The position numbers and the translations under genes were made by a program. Below, piece after piece: positions 7,820-16,911 of a stretch of 64,000 nucleotides of DNA (its first letter is position 1; every line of letters starts with the position of its first letter). The DNA is taken from contig PMLJ01000009.1 of the NCBI GenBank assembly GCA_003158855.1, positions 29,387 through 93,386 of the forward strand, given 5' to 3'. The notes beneath the pieces are model-generated. The model had not been told where the DNA came from. It was given only the letters and a program-made list of their open reading frames with translations, and made no database searches. The DNA comes from Acidimicrobiaceae bacterium (GTDB lineage Bacteria > Actinomycetota > Acidimicrobiia > Acidimicrobiales > RAAP-2).

Positions 7820-9823
7820 GTGCCACTACTTCGCGATATCAAGGACCGACTCGGCTCGCCGTATCTCGTCGATCACGCTGACAATCCGGTCGATTGGTGG
7901 GCCTGGGACAACGAGGCCCTCGCCGAGGCTGCTCGCCTGGATCGACCGATCTTTCTCAGCGTCGGCTACGCCGCGTGCCATTGGTGCCACGTCATGGCCC
8001 ATGAATCATTCGAGAACACCGACGTCGCTCGGCTCCTCAACGACTCGTTCATCTCGATCAAGGTAGACCGGGAGGAGCGCCCTGACGTCGACGCGCTCTA
8101 CATGGCCGCCACCCAACTGCTGAGCGGCCACGGTGGATGGCCGATGTCGGTCTTCTTGCTCCCCGACGGCCGGCCCTTCATGGCCGGCACCTACTACCCG
8201 CCAACGGACCGCCACGGTCAAGTCGGATTCTCTCGCCTACTGCACGCCATGGCCGACGCGTGGATGAACCAACGCGAGGCCGTGGTCGCCCAAGCGGCGC
8301 AGCTTCGGGTGGCCCTCGATCGCGAGATCGCGTTCATCGACCACCTGGGGGCGCACGACGCGGCGCTCGACCTTCAAGTGTCGCGACGCGCCCTTCGCGA
8401 CGAGCTCGTGGCGCGTGTCGACAGTCACGGCGGCTTCGGGGACGCACCGAAGTTCCCTCGCCCGAGTTACGTGGAGGCCCTGCTCGACTTCACCGACGCC
8501 GAGGCGACCGAGGCGGTGACGCGCACCCTCGACGCGATGGCACGACGGGGTCTCTACGACCACGTCCGCGGCGGTTTCGCGCGCTACAGCGTCGACGCCG
8601 AATGGCACGTCCCGCACTTCGAGAAGATGCTGAGCGATCAGGCCTTGCTCGCGAGGGCCTACTTGCGCGCGAGCAAGGCCGTTGGCGGCCGCCCCGAGTG
8701 GCGTGATGTCGCGATCCACGCGCTTCACTTCGTCTTGAATGACCTGAAGGTGGAGTCCGGCTACGGCTCGTCGCTCGACGCGGACGCGGGCGGCGTCGAG
8801 GGCTCCCACGTGACGTGGACGCCCGACGAGGTCGCCGCGGCCCTCGAGCGCGAGGGACTGGGCGGGGACCTGAGCCGCGTGCTGTCCAGATGGTCGATCT
8901 CCTCCCCCGGTCTCTTCGAGGGTCGGTCCATCCCCAGTCTCGCGACCGATGAGCCTTTCACCACGCCTGACGACCTTCAAGAGGCGCTTGGCGCCCTTCG
9001 AGACGCGCGGTCCCTGCGACCACAGCCGGCGCGCGACCAGAAGGTTATCCTCGAATGGAACGCAATGTTCGCGTCGGCCCTGCTCATGACCGGCGAGAAC
9101 GCACTGGTCGAACGGGCGCTCGAACTTCTTGACTCGCTCTCGCGCTCCCACTTCGCCGACGGAGCGTGGTGGCGCACCGAGCACCACAACGCCTACGCGA
9201 CGGCGAGCGACGTGGCGTGGTTCATTGACGCCCTGGTGGACGCCTTTGAGGCGACCGGCGACGATGTCTGGCTCGAGCGGGCCAACGGCGCCGCGGCCTT
9301 TCTGCTCGGTCACTTCTGGGACGGCGAAGTGCCGACGGTGCAATCGCCGCGGGCGGGCAACGGCCTCTTCGCCCAGTGCGACCTGGTGAGCGACCTTCCG
9401 GCGAGGCCGAAGGAGATATTCGACGGCGCGACGCCCTCGAGCCACGCGGTGGGCTGTCGCTCTCTGGCCCGTCTTGCGCTCTGTCAGGGAGACGCCAACC
9501 TGCTTGCGACGGCCGAGAGGCTCGTGGAACTCGCCGCCAGCCTGATCTCCTCGCACCCGGGAGCCATCCCCGATCTCGTGGCGGCTGCGGGGTTCGTCGG
9601 CGAGGGAATCGAGGTGGTGATTCCCGGAGTCCCCAATGAACTCACGAGCCACGTACGATCGTTACCAATGTCGCGCACAGTCTTGATCACCGGGAACGGC
9701 TCTTCCGGACTGCTCGAAGGGCGAACTCCGGGCTGGGCCTACGTTTGCCGCGCCGGGGCGTGCCAACTGCCGGTCGCGACCATCGACGACCTTGACGAGC
9801 AGTTGCAACGGGCGGCACACTGA
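7820..9823 (+). CDS. YyaL/DUF255 family protein: thioredoxin-like domain plus alpha/alpha-barrel
   Basis: A 667-residue protein of the family that includes Bacillus YyaL and animal SPATA20. The first 165 or so residues form a thioredoxin-like domain with CHWC (Cys53, Cys56) in YAACHWCHVMAHESFE, then FISIKVDREERPDVD and GGWPMSVFL, all family hallmarks. The rest resembles the (alpha/alpha)6 barrel of N-acylglucosamine epimerases and glycosidases. No reaction is established for the family, and I would not assign one. It starts with GTG at 7820 and overlaps the next gene's ATG by one base. Confidence 0.93.
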   Translation: MPLLRDIKDRLGSPYLVDHADNPVDWWAWDNEALAEAARLDRPIFLSVGYAACHWCHVMAHESFENTDVARLLNDSFISIKVDREERPDVDALYMAATQLLSGHGGWPMSVFLLPDGRPFMAGTYYPPTDRHGQVGFSRLLHAMADAWMNQREAVVAQAAQLRVALDREIAFIDHLGAHDAALDLQVSRRALRDELVARVDSHGGFGDAPKFPRPSYVEALLDFTDAEATEAVTRTLDAMARRGLYDHVRGGFARYSVDAEWHVPHFEKMLSDQALLARAYLRASKAVGGRPEWRDVAIHALHFVLNDLKVESGYGSSLDADAGGVEGSHVTWTPDEVAAALEREGLGGDLSRVLSRWSISSPGLFEGRSIPSLATDEPFTTPDDLQEALGALRDARSLRPQPARDQKVILEWNAMFASALLMTGENALVERALELLDSLSRSHFADGAWWRTEHHNAYATASDVAWFIDALVDAFEATGDDVWLERANGAAAFLLGHFWDGEVPTVQSPRAGNGLFAQCDLVSDLPARPKEIFDGATPSSHAVGCRSLARLALCQGDANLLATAERLVELAASLISSHPGAIPDLVAAAGFVGEGIEVVIPGVPNELTSHVRSLPMSRTVLITGNGSSGLLEGRTPGWAYVCRAGACQLPVATIDDLDEQLQRAAH

Positions 9824-10542
9824 TGCCCCTCTTTGGACGCGACCCCGCGGCGAAGGCCATCAAGCGTCTGGTCGAGCGGATGCCCCAGCGCCCGAGCGTG
9901 GATCTCACGCCCGGCACCACGGTCTTCGGATTGGTCCTGGGCTCGACCAACGAGACCACCACGGTCGTTGATTTGGCCTCGCAGACCATCGTGCGATGGC
10001 GAATTCCGTGGCCAGCAGACTTCGTCACCGATCTCGCGGTCTTCGACGTCGTCGAGGGTCAGTTGGCTCACGACATCGAGCGCAATGATCTCGCTCAACC
10101 AGAGGCCGTAAGCCTCGCCGCTCTTCCTCGGCGGCTCGGCACCTACCGCGGGCGGCGCGTTCGCAAGTGGCTGGCGCAGCTCGCCAGTCCCGCCGACGGC
10201 CCGCTGTTCGGTTTTCGTGGTCCGAGCGCACCGTACTGGGAGTTCCGCGGCGAACGTCCGAGCGTGGCCTTGATCGCCGCCGACCGCGGTCCCCAACTGC
10301 TTCGAAGGAACGATGACGGATCCACCTGGGTGCGCTTCGGATGGTTTGGCGATGACGTGTGGCTGCTCTGCGAGGACGCCCACGCAATTCGTACGATGGA
10401 GGCGACTCGACGATCATCGCTCGCGGGCAAGGACCTCGCCACGTCGCTGGGGTTCCGCCCGACCTACGTGCTGACGACGCTCTCCCAGCCACTCGATGGA
10501 CACTGCTACAAGAGCTGCACCGGGCTTCTTCCGCGCGGTTGA
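9823..10542 (+). CDS. Unrecognised protein, 239 residues
   Basis: I do not recognise this protein. It has no signal peptide or membrane segment. An Arg/Pro-rich N-terminus is followed by alternating strands (TTVFGLVLGSTNETTTVVDL, then TIVRWRIPWPADFVTDLAVF) suggesting a mostly beta fold, and a Trp-rich central part (WVRFGWFGDDVWLL). Two cysteines lie near the C-terminus in CYKSC. The ATG overlaps the TGA of the YyaL-type gene (TGATG), so the two are translated together and may work together. The stop is one base from that of the convergent gene. Confidence 0.75.
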   Translation: MPLFGRDPAAKAIKRLVERMPQRPSVDLTPGTTVFGLVLGSTNETTTVVDLASQTIVRWRIPWPADFVTDLAVFDVVEGQLAHDIERNDLAQPEAVSLAALPRRLGTYRGRRVRKWLAQLASPADGPLFGFRGPSAPYWEFRGERPSVALIAADRGPQLLRRNDDGSTWVRFGWFGDDVWLLCEDAHAIRTMEATRRSSLAGKDLATSLGFRPTYVLTTLSQPLDGHCYKSCTGLLPRG

Positions 10543-10543
10543 G

Positions 10544-11215
10544 CTATTTGGGCAGCTTGCCCGAGGCCAAGGACTCAGCCATGGCCCATCCAAAGACCAC
10601 CAGTCGTTGCCCGTTCTCCGGGTTGATTTCCTGGAAGAAGATCTCCACCCCTTCCGGGATGGCGCCCTTCGCCGCGCTGTAGTCAAGTCCGCCGACTGGT
10701 CCGGGGCTGACGGTCATGATGAAAGTGTGGTCGTCGATCGACTTCTCCGAGCCGAAACGCTTCGCGAGGCGCCGGCCCCAGGCGCGGTCTTCACCGGTTG
10801 GCTTGTAGCCCAGTCGCGGTACGACATCTTCCAGCCCGGCGAAGGCCCGAAAGCCATCTGGCGTGGTGAGACGCGAGCCCAGCAAGACGTCCTCATCGGG
10901 AAACGCGAGCAGGGCGCGCCGGAACTGGTCGTGCAATATCGACTTCAACGTCTGGTCTGACTTGGCGTTGCGGTCGACGAGCAGGAGCCCTACGAGCAGC
11001 GAAGGCGTCCCGCCAATGCGCTCGAGCGTGCAGAATGAGTAGCCCCGCAACTTGTTGCCCTCGCGGACGTGCGTGACGAGAACCCACTCCTCGCGTTGCT
11101 TGGACAAGAAGCCAATATCAAAATTGGGCTCGCGGTCAACACAAAGATCGGCCATCTCGGCCAGTTCTGCGTCGCTGAGTGCGGTGGTGTCCTTCGTGGT
11201 GACGGTCATTGCCAT
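10544..11215 (-). CDS. Unrecognised protein, possibly acetyltransferase-like
   Basis: A soluble protein of 223 residues that I cannot assign. The segment LRGYSFCTLERIGGTPSLL followed by a helix-rich stretch hints at a GNAT-like core, but no clear acetyl-CoA motif is visible. The middle (RLGYKPTGEDRAWGRRLAKR) resembles the position where GNAT proteins bind acetyl-CoA. I chose the ATG at 11215; the frame is open to a TTG at 11251, and another ATG lies two codons downstream. It sits 41 bases after dnaE in the same direction, so it may be read through from dnaE. Confidence 0.7.
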   Translation of the reverse strand: MAMTVTTKDTTALSDAELAEMADLCVDREPNFDIGFLSKQREEWVLVTHVREGNKLRGYSFCTLERIGGTPSLLVGLLLVDRNAKSDQTLKSILHDQFRRALLAFPDEDVLLGSRLTTPDGFRAFAGLEDVVPRLGYKPTGEDRAWGRRLAKRFGSEKSIDDHTFIMTVSPGPVGGLDYSAAKGAIPEGVEIFFQEINPENGQRLVVFGWAMAESLASGKLPK

Positions 11216-11256
11216 AGGCAACCATTCTACGGGAGTTCTCGACCCGCTCAAACCGA

Positions 11257-14200
11257 TCAGGCTTTTATGACGTTTCTCCCGAACTCGGAGCGCAAATCCG
11301 CTACCACGCCGGCGATATTCACGTTGAATTCGGGCGCCAGCTTGAAGACCTTGCCGTCCTGGCCGGTTTCGACTATGACAGGGGACTTGCCCGGGTAGCG
11401 CGAGATGATCTCTCGAAGGACCGCGATCGAGTTTGACGTCAGGTCCTCGGGGCGAAGCATCAGGCGCAACTCGTCCACGCTGCGGTCAACCATCAGCAAC
11501 TCGACTTCGAGCGCGCTGAAGCGCAGCTCGTCATCGCGGCTGTCGATGCGGATCTTCATGAGCACGATGTTGTCCTTCGCGAGGAACCCGCTGCATCTCT
11601 CGAAATTCCGCGCCGAGAAGTTGATCTCGATGGAGCCGCCCAGATCCTCGAGAACGGTCCGGGCGTACTGCTGTCCCGCTTTGGTGGTGCGAATCTGCAC
11701 CTCGGCGAGGATGCCGCCGACGGTCACCGCGCGCCCCGTCTTGGCGAGTTCGTCCCCCCGCTCCCTGATAGACATCAGCGAGCCATCGGTCTTGGCGGCG
11801 AGCGCGCTCTCCACCTCGTAGAGCGGGTGGTCGGAGATGTAGGTGCCGAGCATCTCTCGCTCGAAGTCCAATTTCACCGACTTCTCGAACTCGATGTCGG
11901 ACAGGGCGATCTCGGTGCCCTCCCAGTCGTTGTCGTCCTCGCCGGCACCCATTGACGCGAACAGCGTCGTGATGCCGAGCGAGAGATCCTTGCGGCGGCT
12001 GAGCGTCACGTCGATGATTTCGTCCACCTTCAGCAGGAATCCGAGCCGGGGCACCCCGAGCGAGTCGAACGCCCCCGCCTTGATGAGCGACTCCATCGAT
12101 CGGCGGTTCAACACCGCCGGATCCACACGTCGGACGAAGTCGTAGACCGAGGTGAACGGGCCGCCCGCTTCGCGCTCGCTCACGATCTTGTCCACGAGGG
12201 CCTCGCCGACGTTGCGCACCGCGGCCATTCCGAAGAGGATGGTCTTCTCCTGGCTGAGGCTGGGGGCGTATTCCCCAAACGACTCATTGACGTCGGGCAC
12301 GCCGACCGTGATGCCCATCTGGCGCGCCTCATTCAAGTAGATCGATGCCTTGTCCTTGTCGTCTCGAAACGACGTGAGTAGCGCCGACATGTACTCAACT
12401 GGGTAGTTGGCCTTCAGCCACGCGTTCTGGTAAGCAATCAACGCGTAGCCGTACGCGTGACTCTTGTTGAACGCGTAGTCCGCGAACGGCTCGATCTTGT
12501 TGAAGATAGTTTCGCCCAGCTCGCGCCCGTAGCCCTCTCGCTCCGAGCCGTCGACGAACTTGGCCCGCTGCGCTTGAATCATCTCTCGAATCTTCTTCGA
12601 GCAGGCCTTTCGAAGGTCATCGGCCTCGGTCATCGAGAAGCCGGCGATCTTCGTCGCCACCCGCATGATGTCTTCCTGGTAGATCATCAGCCCGTAGGTC
12701 TCGCCCAGGATGGTTTCGAGATCATCGTGGTCGTAGCTGACGATCTGACGCTGGTTCTTGCGGTCGGCGTAGTCGTTGTGAACGTTCTCGCTCAACGGGC
12801 CCGGACGGTAGAGAGCGACGAGGGCGGCGATGTCATCGAAGCTGGTCGGAGCGAGCCGACGCATGAGTTGGCGCATCTTGTCGCCCTCGAGCTGGAAGAT
12901 CCCGATCGAGTTTCCCAGCTTGAGCATCTCGAACACCTTGACGTCGTCAAGGGGTACGTGGTCGATGTCGACGGGGCTGGCGTGGCGCCGCTTGATGTGC
13001 TCGAGGGTCCGCTCGATGATCGCGAGATTGCGCAGCCCGAGGAAGTCCATCTTCAACAGGCCGAGCTTCTCGATGGCGGTGGCTTCGTACTGGGTGACGA
13101 TGGGCGCGTCGTCGATCGAGCCGTTGGGGCCGGACTTTCGCTGCACCGGCACGTACTCGAGGACCGGCTCCTTCGTGATCACCACGGCCGCGGCGTGGAT
13201 GCCGTCCTGGCGGCGCTTGTCGACGAAGCCCTTCGCCACGTCGACCGCGTGCTTCACCTCGGGGTCCGTGTCGTAGAGGGCGCGCAACTCCGTCGCCTCG
13301 GCGTAGCGGGCCTCGTAGCCGGGCATCGGCGTGAAGCAGGCTTCGAGCGGCAGGTCCTGGCCCATCACCAGCGGCGGCATGGCCTTCGCGATCTTGTCGC
13401 CGAGCTGGGGCGGATATCCGAGGACCCGCGCGGCGTCGCGCACCGCGGCGCGCGCCTTGATCGTCGAGAATGTGACGATCTGAGCGACGTGGTCGGAGCC
13501 GTAGCGTTCGGCGGCGTAACGGATCATGTCGCCGCGGTACCGCTCGTCGAAGTCCATGTCGATGTCGGGCATCTGCTTGCGCCCCGGGTTGAGGAAGCGC
13601 TCGAAGATCAAACCGTAGTGGATCGGGTCAAGGTCCACGATCCGTAGGCAGAAGGCAATGCAGCATCCCGCCGCCGAGCCTCGACCCGGTCCGACCCGGA
13701 TGCCCTTTTCGCGGGCGTGGCGAATGAGGTCCCACACGACGAGGAAGTAGTCCGAGAACCCCATGTCCGCGACGACACCCAGCTCGTATTCGAGGCGCTC
13801 GCGGACCTCGTCGTTGAGCGAGTCGCCGTAGCGATCTCGGGCCCCTTGGTAGCTGAGCTCACGAAGCAGCCGATTCGCCCCGTCCTTGTGCGATGCCCCC
13901 TGGTACTCCACGGGGATGGGAAACTCGGGCAACGCATCGTTGTCGAATTGAATGGTGACATCCGCGCGCTCAGCGATCGCCAGGGTGTTGTCGCAGGCCT
14001 CGGGAAGGTCGCGAAAGAGGTAGCGCATTTCGGCCGAAGACTTGAGGTAGTGCTGGTCGCTCTGGAAGCGGAACCGGTTCGGATCGGCAACGAGCGAGCC
14101 GGTTCCAATGCACAGCAGCGCGTCGTGCATCTCGGCGTCACTGTGGCGCACGTAGTGAAGATCGTTCGTCGCGAGCAGCGGAGCGCGCAAGTCCTTCGCT

Positions 14201-14820
14201 ATCTGCAGCAGGTGCGGGTTCGTGCGGATCTGTTCGGGGATCCCGTGGTCCTGCATCTCGATGAAGAAGTTCTCCGGACCGAAGATGGTCTGAAGGCGGC
14301 CAGCGAGTTCGAGGGCTTTGGCGTAGTTGTCCTGCAAGAGCGCCTGCAGCACGACGCCACCAAGACAGCCCGAGGTCGCGATCAACCCTTCGCAGTGGCG
14401 CTCCAGCAACTCCCAGTCCAAGCGGGGCTTGTAGTAGTAACCCTCGAGAAAGGCCTTCGAGGAGAGTTCGCGAAGATTCCGGTAACCCTGATTCGACTCG
14501 GCGAGCAGCGTCAGGTGGTGGTAGAGCTTTTGTCCGCCCTCGGTATCGCCTCCAGTGTCGTCGATCTTTCCCCGACGAGGCGGACGATCGAAGCGCGAGT
14601 TGGCGGCCATGTAGGCCTCCAGTCCGATGATGGGAGTTATCCCGTGCTTGCGACAAGCCTCATAGAAATCAATGACGCCGTAGAGGTTCCCGTGATCGGT
14701 GATGCCGATCGCCGTCTGCCCGTCGGCCTTCGCGGCGAGGACCATCTCTTCCACGCGTGCGGCGCCGTCGAGCATTGAGTACTCGGTGTGGTTATGGAGA
14801 TGGACGAAGTTCTCAGCCAT
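11257..14820 (-). CDS. dnaE: DNA polymerase III alpha subunit
   Basis: Main replicative polymerase, 1187 residues, normal for DnaE1. The N-terminal PHP domain begins FVHLHNHTEYSMLDG. The catalytic aspartates of the Pol3 palm lie in PDIDMDFDE (near residue 418). GRGSAAG lies just before it. A helix-hairpin-helix region and an OB-fold (near residue 1030, VTVGGILAEVQIRTTKAGQ) follow. No intein is present. The ATG at 14820 has AAAGGAAGAG upstream. In many actinobacteria dnaE lies near lspA and an RluA gene; here bpa, an Rrf2 gene and a sigma gene separate them. Confidence 0.98.
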   Translation of the reverse strand: MAENFVHLHNHTEYSMLDGAARVEEMVLAAKADGQTAIGITDHGNLYGVIDFYEACRKHGITPIIGLEAYMAANSRFDRPPRRGKIDDTGGDTEGGQKLYHHLTLLAESNQGYRNLRELSSKAFLEGYYYKPRLDWELLERHCEGLIATSGCLGGVVLQALLQDNYAKALELAGRLQTIFGPENFFIEMQDHGIPEQIRTNPHLLQIAKDLRAPLLATNDLHYVRHSDAEMHDALLCIGTGSLVADPNRFRFQSDQHYLKSSAEMRYLFRDLPEACDNTLAIAERADVTIQFDNDALPEFPIPVEYQGASHKDGANRLLRELSYQGARDRYGDSLNDEVRERLEYELGVVADMGFSDYFLVVWDLIRHAREKGIRVGPGRGSAAGCCIAFCLRIVDLDPIHYGLIFERFLNPGRKQMPDIDMDFDERYRGDMIRYAAERYGSDHVAQIVTFSTIKARAAVRDAARVLGYPPQLGDKIAKAMPPLVMGQDLPLEACFTPMPGYEARYAEATELRALYDTDPEVKHAVDVAKGFVDKRRQDGIHAAAVVITKEPVLEYVPVQRKSGPNGSIDDAPIVTQYEATAIEKLGLLKMDFLGLRNLAIIERTLEHIKRRHASPVDIDHVPLDDVKVFEMLKLGNSIGIFQLEGDKMRQLMRRLAPTSFDDIAALVALYRPGPLSENVHNDYADRKNQRQIVSYDHDDLETILGETYGLMIYQEDIMRVATKIAGFSMTEADDLRKACSKKIREMIQAQRAKFVDGSEREGYGRELGETIFNKIEPFADYAFNKSHAYGYALIAYQNAWLKANYPVEYMSALLTSFRDDKDKASIYLNEARQMGITVGVPDVNESFGEYAPSLSQEKTILFGMAAVRNVGEALVDKIVSEREAGGPFTSVYDFVRRVDPAVLNRRSMESLIKAGAFDSLGVPRLGFLLKVDEIIDVTLSRRKDLSLGITTLFASMGAGEDDNDWEGTEIALSDIEFEKSVKLDFEREMLGTYISDHPLYEVESALAAKTDGSLMSIRERGDELAKTGRAVTVGGILAEVQIRTTKAGQQYARTVLEDLGGSIEINFSARNFERCSGFLAKDNIVLMKIRIDSRDDELRFSALEVELLMVDRSVDELRLMLRPEDLTSNSIAVLREIISRYPGKSPVIVETGQDGKVFKLAPEFNVNIAGVVADLRSEFGRNVIKA

Positions 14821-14913
14821 TAGCTGATCTCTTCCTTTCGACTGCTCGGGCGTGAATTACAAACGTGGCATTTGGAGGTTAGTACCAGTGTGCCACGGCC
14901 CATGGTGAATCAC

Positions 14914-15402
14914 CTAAAGGTACGTTCCGGCGCGAGGTTCGCCGCTCCCGGGATTGAGCGAACGGTCACGCATCTTCTCCAACTGGGCCGCAGCCGCGGC
15001 CTGTTGGGCGAAGAGGGACGCCTGGATGCCGTGGAAGAGGCCCTCGAGCCAGCCCACAAGCTGGGCTTGGGCGATGCGCAACTCCGATTCGCTCGGAAGT
15101 TCAGCGCTGAACGGCGGCGCCATCCGGGCAAGTTCGCCACCCAGGTCCGGCGAGAGGGCTCCAGAGAGTTCCGTGATCGAGATCTGGTAGATCTCTCGAA
15201 GCCGCGCCCGTCCAGCCTCGTCGATCGGGGCGCTTCGCGCCTCGTCGAGCAGCGACTTCACCATTGAGCCGATTCGCATCACTTTCGCGGGCTGACTGAT
15301 GTAGTCGGTTTCCGTATCTTCGGCCGGTTTGGCCTCCTCCTCGCCAGGCGCGAGGACCTCATCGGGGTTCACTTTTACGTTTTCGTTTTGCTCTTGTTCC
15401 AC
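14914..15402 (-). CDS. bpa: Bacterial proteasome activator Bpa
   Basis: Homologue of mycobacterial Bpa (DUF2587), an ATP-independent ring that docks on the 20S proteasome and opens its gate. At 162 residues, the core MVKSLLDEARSAP, ARLREIYQISITEL and RIAQAQLVGWLEGLFHG is very close to the mycobacterial protein. The N-terminus is acidic and disordered. The C-terminus is GTYL, where mycobacterial Bpa has the proteasome-docking GQYL. The start is a GTG at 15402. No proteasome subunit gene is in the window. It diverges from the Rrf2 regulator with 75 bases between starts. Confidence 0.93.
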   Translation of the reverse strand: MEQEQNENVKVNPDEVLAPGEEEAKPAEDTETDYISQPAKVMRIGSMVKSLLDEARSAPIDEAGRARLREIYQISITELSGALSPDLGGELARMAPPFSAELPSESELRIAQAQLVGWLEGLFHGIQASLFAQQAAAAAQLEKMRDRSLNPGSGEPRAGTYL

Positions 15403-15464
15403 CTACGCAGTGTGCCAGAAATTACGACCCCCTCGGCGCACGCTCCTTGGAATAGGCCCGTAGG

Positions 15465-15470
15465 TAGACT
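15465..15470 (+). promoter_or_regulatory. Likely -10 box of leaderless Rrf2-family gene
   Basis: TAGACT lies seven bases before the ATG at 15478, with no ribosome-binding site between them. Confidence 0.5.
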
Positions 15471-15477
15471 TGAGTCC

Positions 15478-15927
15478 ATGAGGGTTTCAACACGTGGCGA
15501 CTACGCAAGCAGGGCGTTGCTCAGTTTGGCCCTCCGAGACGACCAATCGACGCCAACCTCGGTACGCGACCTCGCCGAGCGCACCGGACTCCCCCAGCCG
15601 TACCTCGAGCAGATCCTGCTCAGTCTCAAGGGCGTGGGACTGGTCCGGTCCAAGCGCGGTGTCGGAGGCGGTTACGTCCTCGCTCGAAGCGCCGAATCAA
15701 TCACGCTCGCCGAGATCGTGGCCGCGGTTGACGGTCCGATCGTCGCTGGTGATTTTGGCGAGCCCCACCGTGACGGCGCCTGTGACCACGAGGGACAGTG
15801 CGTGCTTCTGGGCGTATGGGCCGATGTTGGCAATCACATGCGAGAGCACCTGTCCAGCTTCACCCTGGAAGACATGGTGGTCCAGGCTCGTGGTGGCCGG
15901 CCGGTCAAGCGAACTCACAGTTCTTAA
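15478..15927 (+). CDS. Rrf2-family transcriptional regulator
   Basis: Winged-helix regulator of 149 residues. MRVSTRGDYASRALLSLAL, LAERTGLPQPYLEQIL and the wing SKRGVGGGYVLAR are typical Rrf2. The sensor loop has only CDHEGQC, a CX5C pair. IscR, NsrR and RsrR types carry a third cluster ligand about six residues later, and here that place is Trp. It may bind an iron-sulfur cluster with another ligand, or use a thiol switch. The frame is open upstream, but the MRVSTRG start matches the family and has its own -10 box. Confidence 0.9.
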   Translation: MRVSTRGDYASRALLSLALRDDQSTPTSVRDLAERTGLPQPYLEQILLSLKGVGLVRSKRGVGGGYVLARSAESITLAEIVAAVDGPIVAGDFGEPHRDGACDHEGQCVLLGVWADVGNHMREHLSSFTLEDMVVQARGGRPVKRTHSS

Positions 15928-15958
15928 CAAGTTTTCAACTTCGCTTATTAGTATTGGC

Positions 15959-15987
15959 TTGAACTCCCATTTACGACGTGGTAAATT
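15959..15987 (+). promoter_or_regulatory. Promoter of the sigma-factor gene
   Basis: TTGAAC (15959-15964), a 17-base spacer and TAAATT (15982-15987) form a good housekeeping-type promoter in an AT-rich patch. The expected leader is about 65 bases and ends in AAGGAGA before the GTG at 16060. Confidence 0.65.
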
Positions 15988-16059
15988 AGTAAGGTGTCCA
16001 TAGGAGAAATAGCAAGGCCTGGACGCATCGCCCCCCGCAGTCACGATTAAGGAGATGCA

Positions 16060-16911
16060 GTGAACACCACCCCCCGCCGTTCATCAGTGAACACCAACGA
16101 CATGCTGGGCCTCCTTATGCGCGACCTCGATCGCTACCCGATGCCCAACTACGACGAGCAGGTCGAACTCGCCAAGCGAGTCACCGCCGGTGACGATGAG
16201 GCCAAGAAGCAGATGGTCGCCGCCAACCTGCGCCTCGTCCTGCACTGGGCGCGCCGCTATCAGGACCGTGGCGTCGAAATGGTCGACCTCGTCCAGGAGG
16301 GGACCTTCGGTCTGCTTCGTGCCGTGGAGAAGTTCGACTGGGAGCGCGGCTTCAAGTTCTCCACCTACGCAACCTGGTGGATCCGCCAGGCGCTCCAGCG
16401 CGCCGTCCAGCAGCACGGACGCACGATTCGAATCCCCTTGGAGGTCGGCGAGCAGCTCCAGCGACTCGAGGCCACAGCCGCCGAATTGACGTCGATCTTT
16501 GGACGCAAGCCCACCGACGACGAGCTCACCGAGGCGACCGGGATGACAAAAGAGGTCCGCCAGGGCCTTCGCGGGCTCGCGGGGGTCACCGCCAGCCTCG
16601 ACCAGCCGGCATCGTCGGATTCGGCGACCACGCTGGGCGACCTCGTGGCGCCAAGTCAGCTGGACTGGGTCGGTGAGATCGAACAGTCAATGATGGATGA
16701 GCAACTTCACGGTGCGCTCGCCAAGTTGACCGACATTCAGCGCGAGGTGCTGAGCCTGCGCTTCGGACTGAACGGGGCCACTCCCCTCTCGCTGCAGGCC
16801 ACAGCCACCAAGATGGACATCGGCGTTCGCCGGGTCCGTCGGGCTGAGGAAGAGGCGTTGGAGACGCTGCGCGGCGATACTGCGGTGCTGGCGACGCGAG
16901 AGAACGCCTAG
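16060..16911 (+). CDS. RNA polymerase sigma factor, sigma-70 family (group 2-like)
   Basis: A 283-residue sigma factor. Region 2 is well kept (VDLVQEGTFGLLRAVEKFDW, FKFSTYATWWIRQALQRAV), as is the start of region 3 (RTIRIPLEV). Region 4 begins ALAKLTDIQREVLSLRFGL, but the -35-reading helix is unusual: MDIGVRRVRRAEEEALETL replaces the usual VTRERIRQIEAKAL pattern. It lacks region 1.1, so it is an alternative factor and not the primary one. The GTG start has AAGGAGA upstream. Its stop shares CTAG with the convergent pseudouridine-synthase gene. Confidence 0.92.
   Translation: MNTTPRRSSVNTNDMLGLLMRDLDRYPMPNYDEQVELAKRVTAGDDEAKKQMVAANLRLVLHWARRYQDRGVEMVDLVQEGTFGLLRAVEKFDWERGFKFSTYATWWIRQALQRAVQQHGRTIRIPLEVGEQLQRLEATAAELTSIFGRKPTDDELTEATGMTKEVRQGLRGLAGVTASLDQPASSDSATTLGDLVAPSQLDWVGEIEQSMMDEQLHGALAKLTDIQREVLSLRFGLNGATPLSLQATATKMDIGVRRVRRAEEEALETLRGDTAVLATRENA

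Noticed and set aside
8237..9652. Long minus-strand open frame (about 470 codons) antisense to the YyaL-type gene
   Set aside because: High-GC shadow frame rich in Arg, Val and Gly; the plus-strand gene has clear family motifs.
12457..13647. Long plus-strand open frames antisense to dnaE
   Set aside because: They run opposite a fully conserved DnaE and show no protein-like motif.
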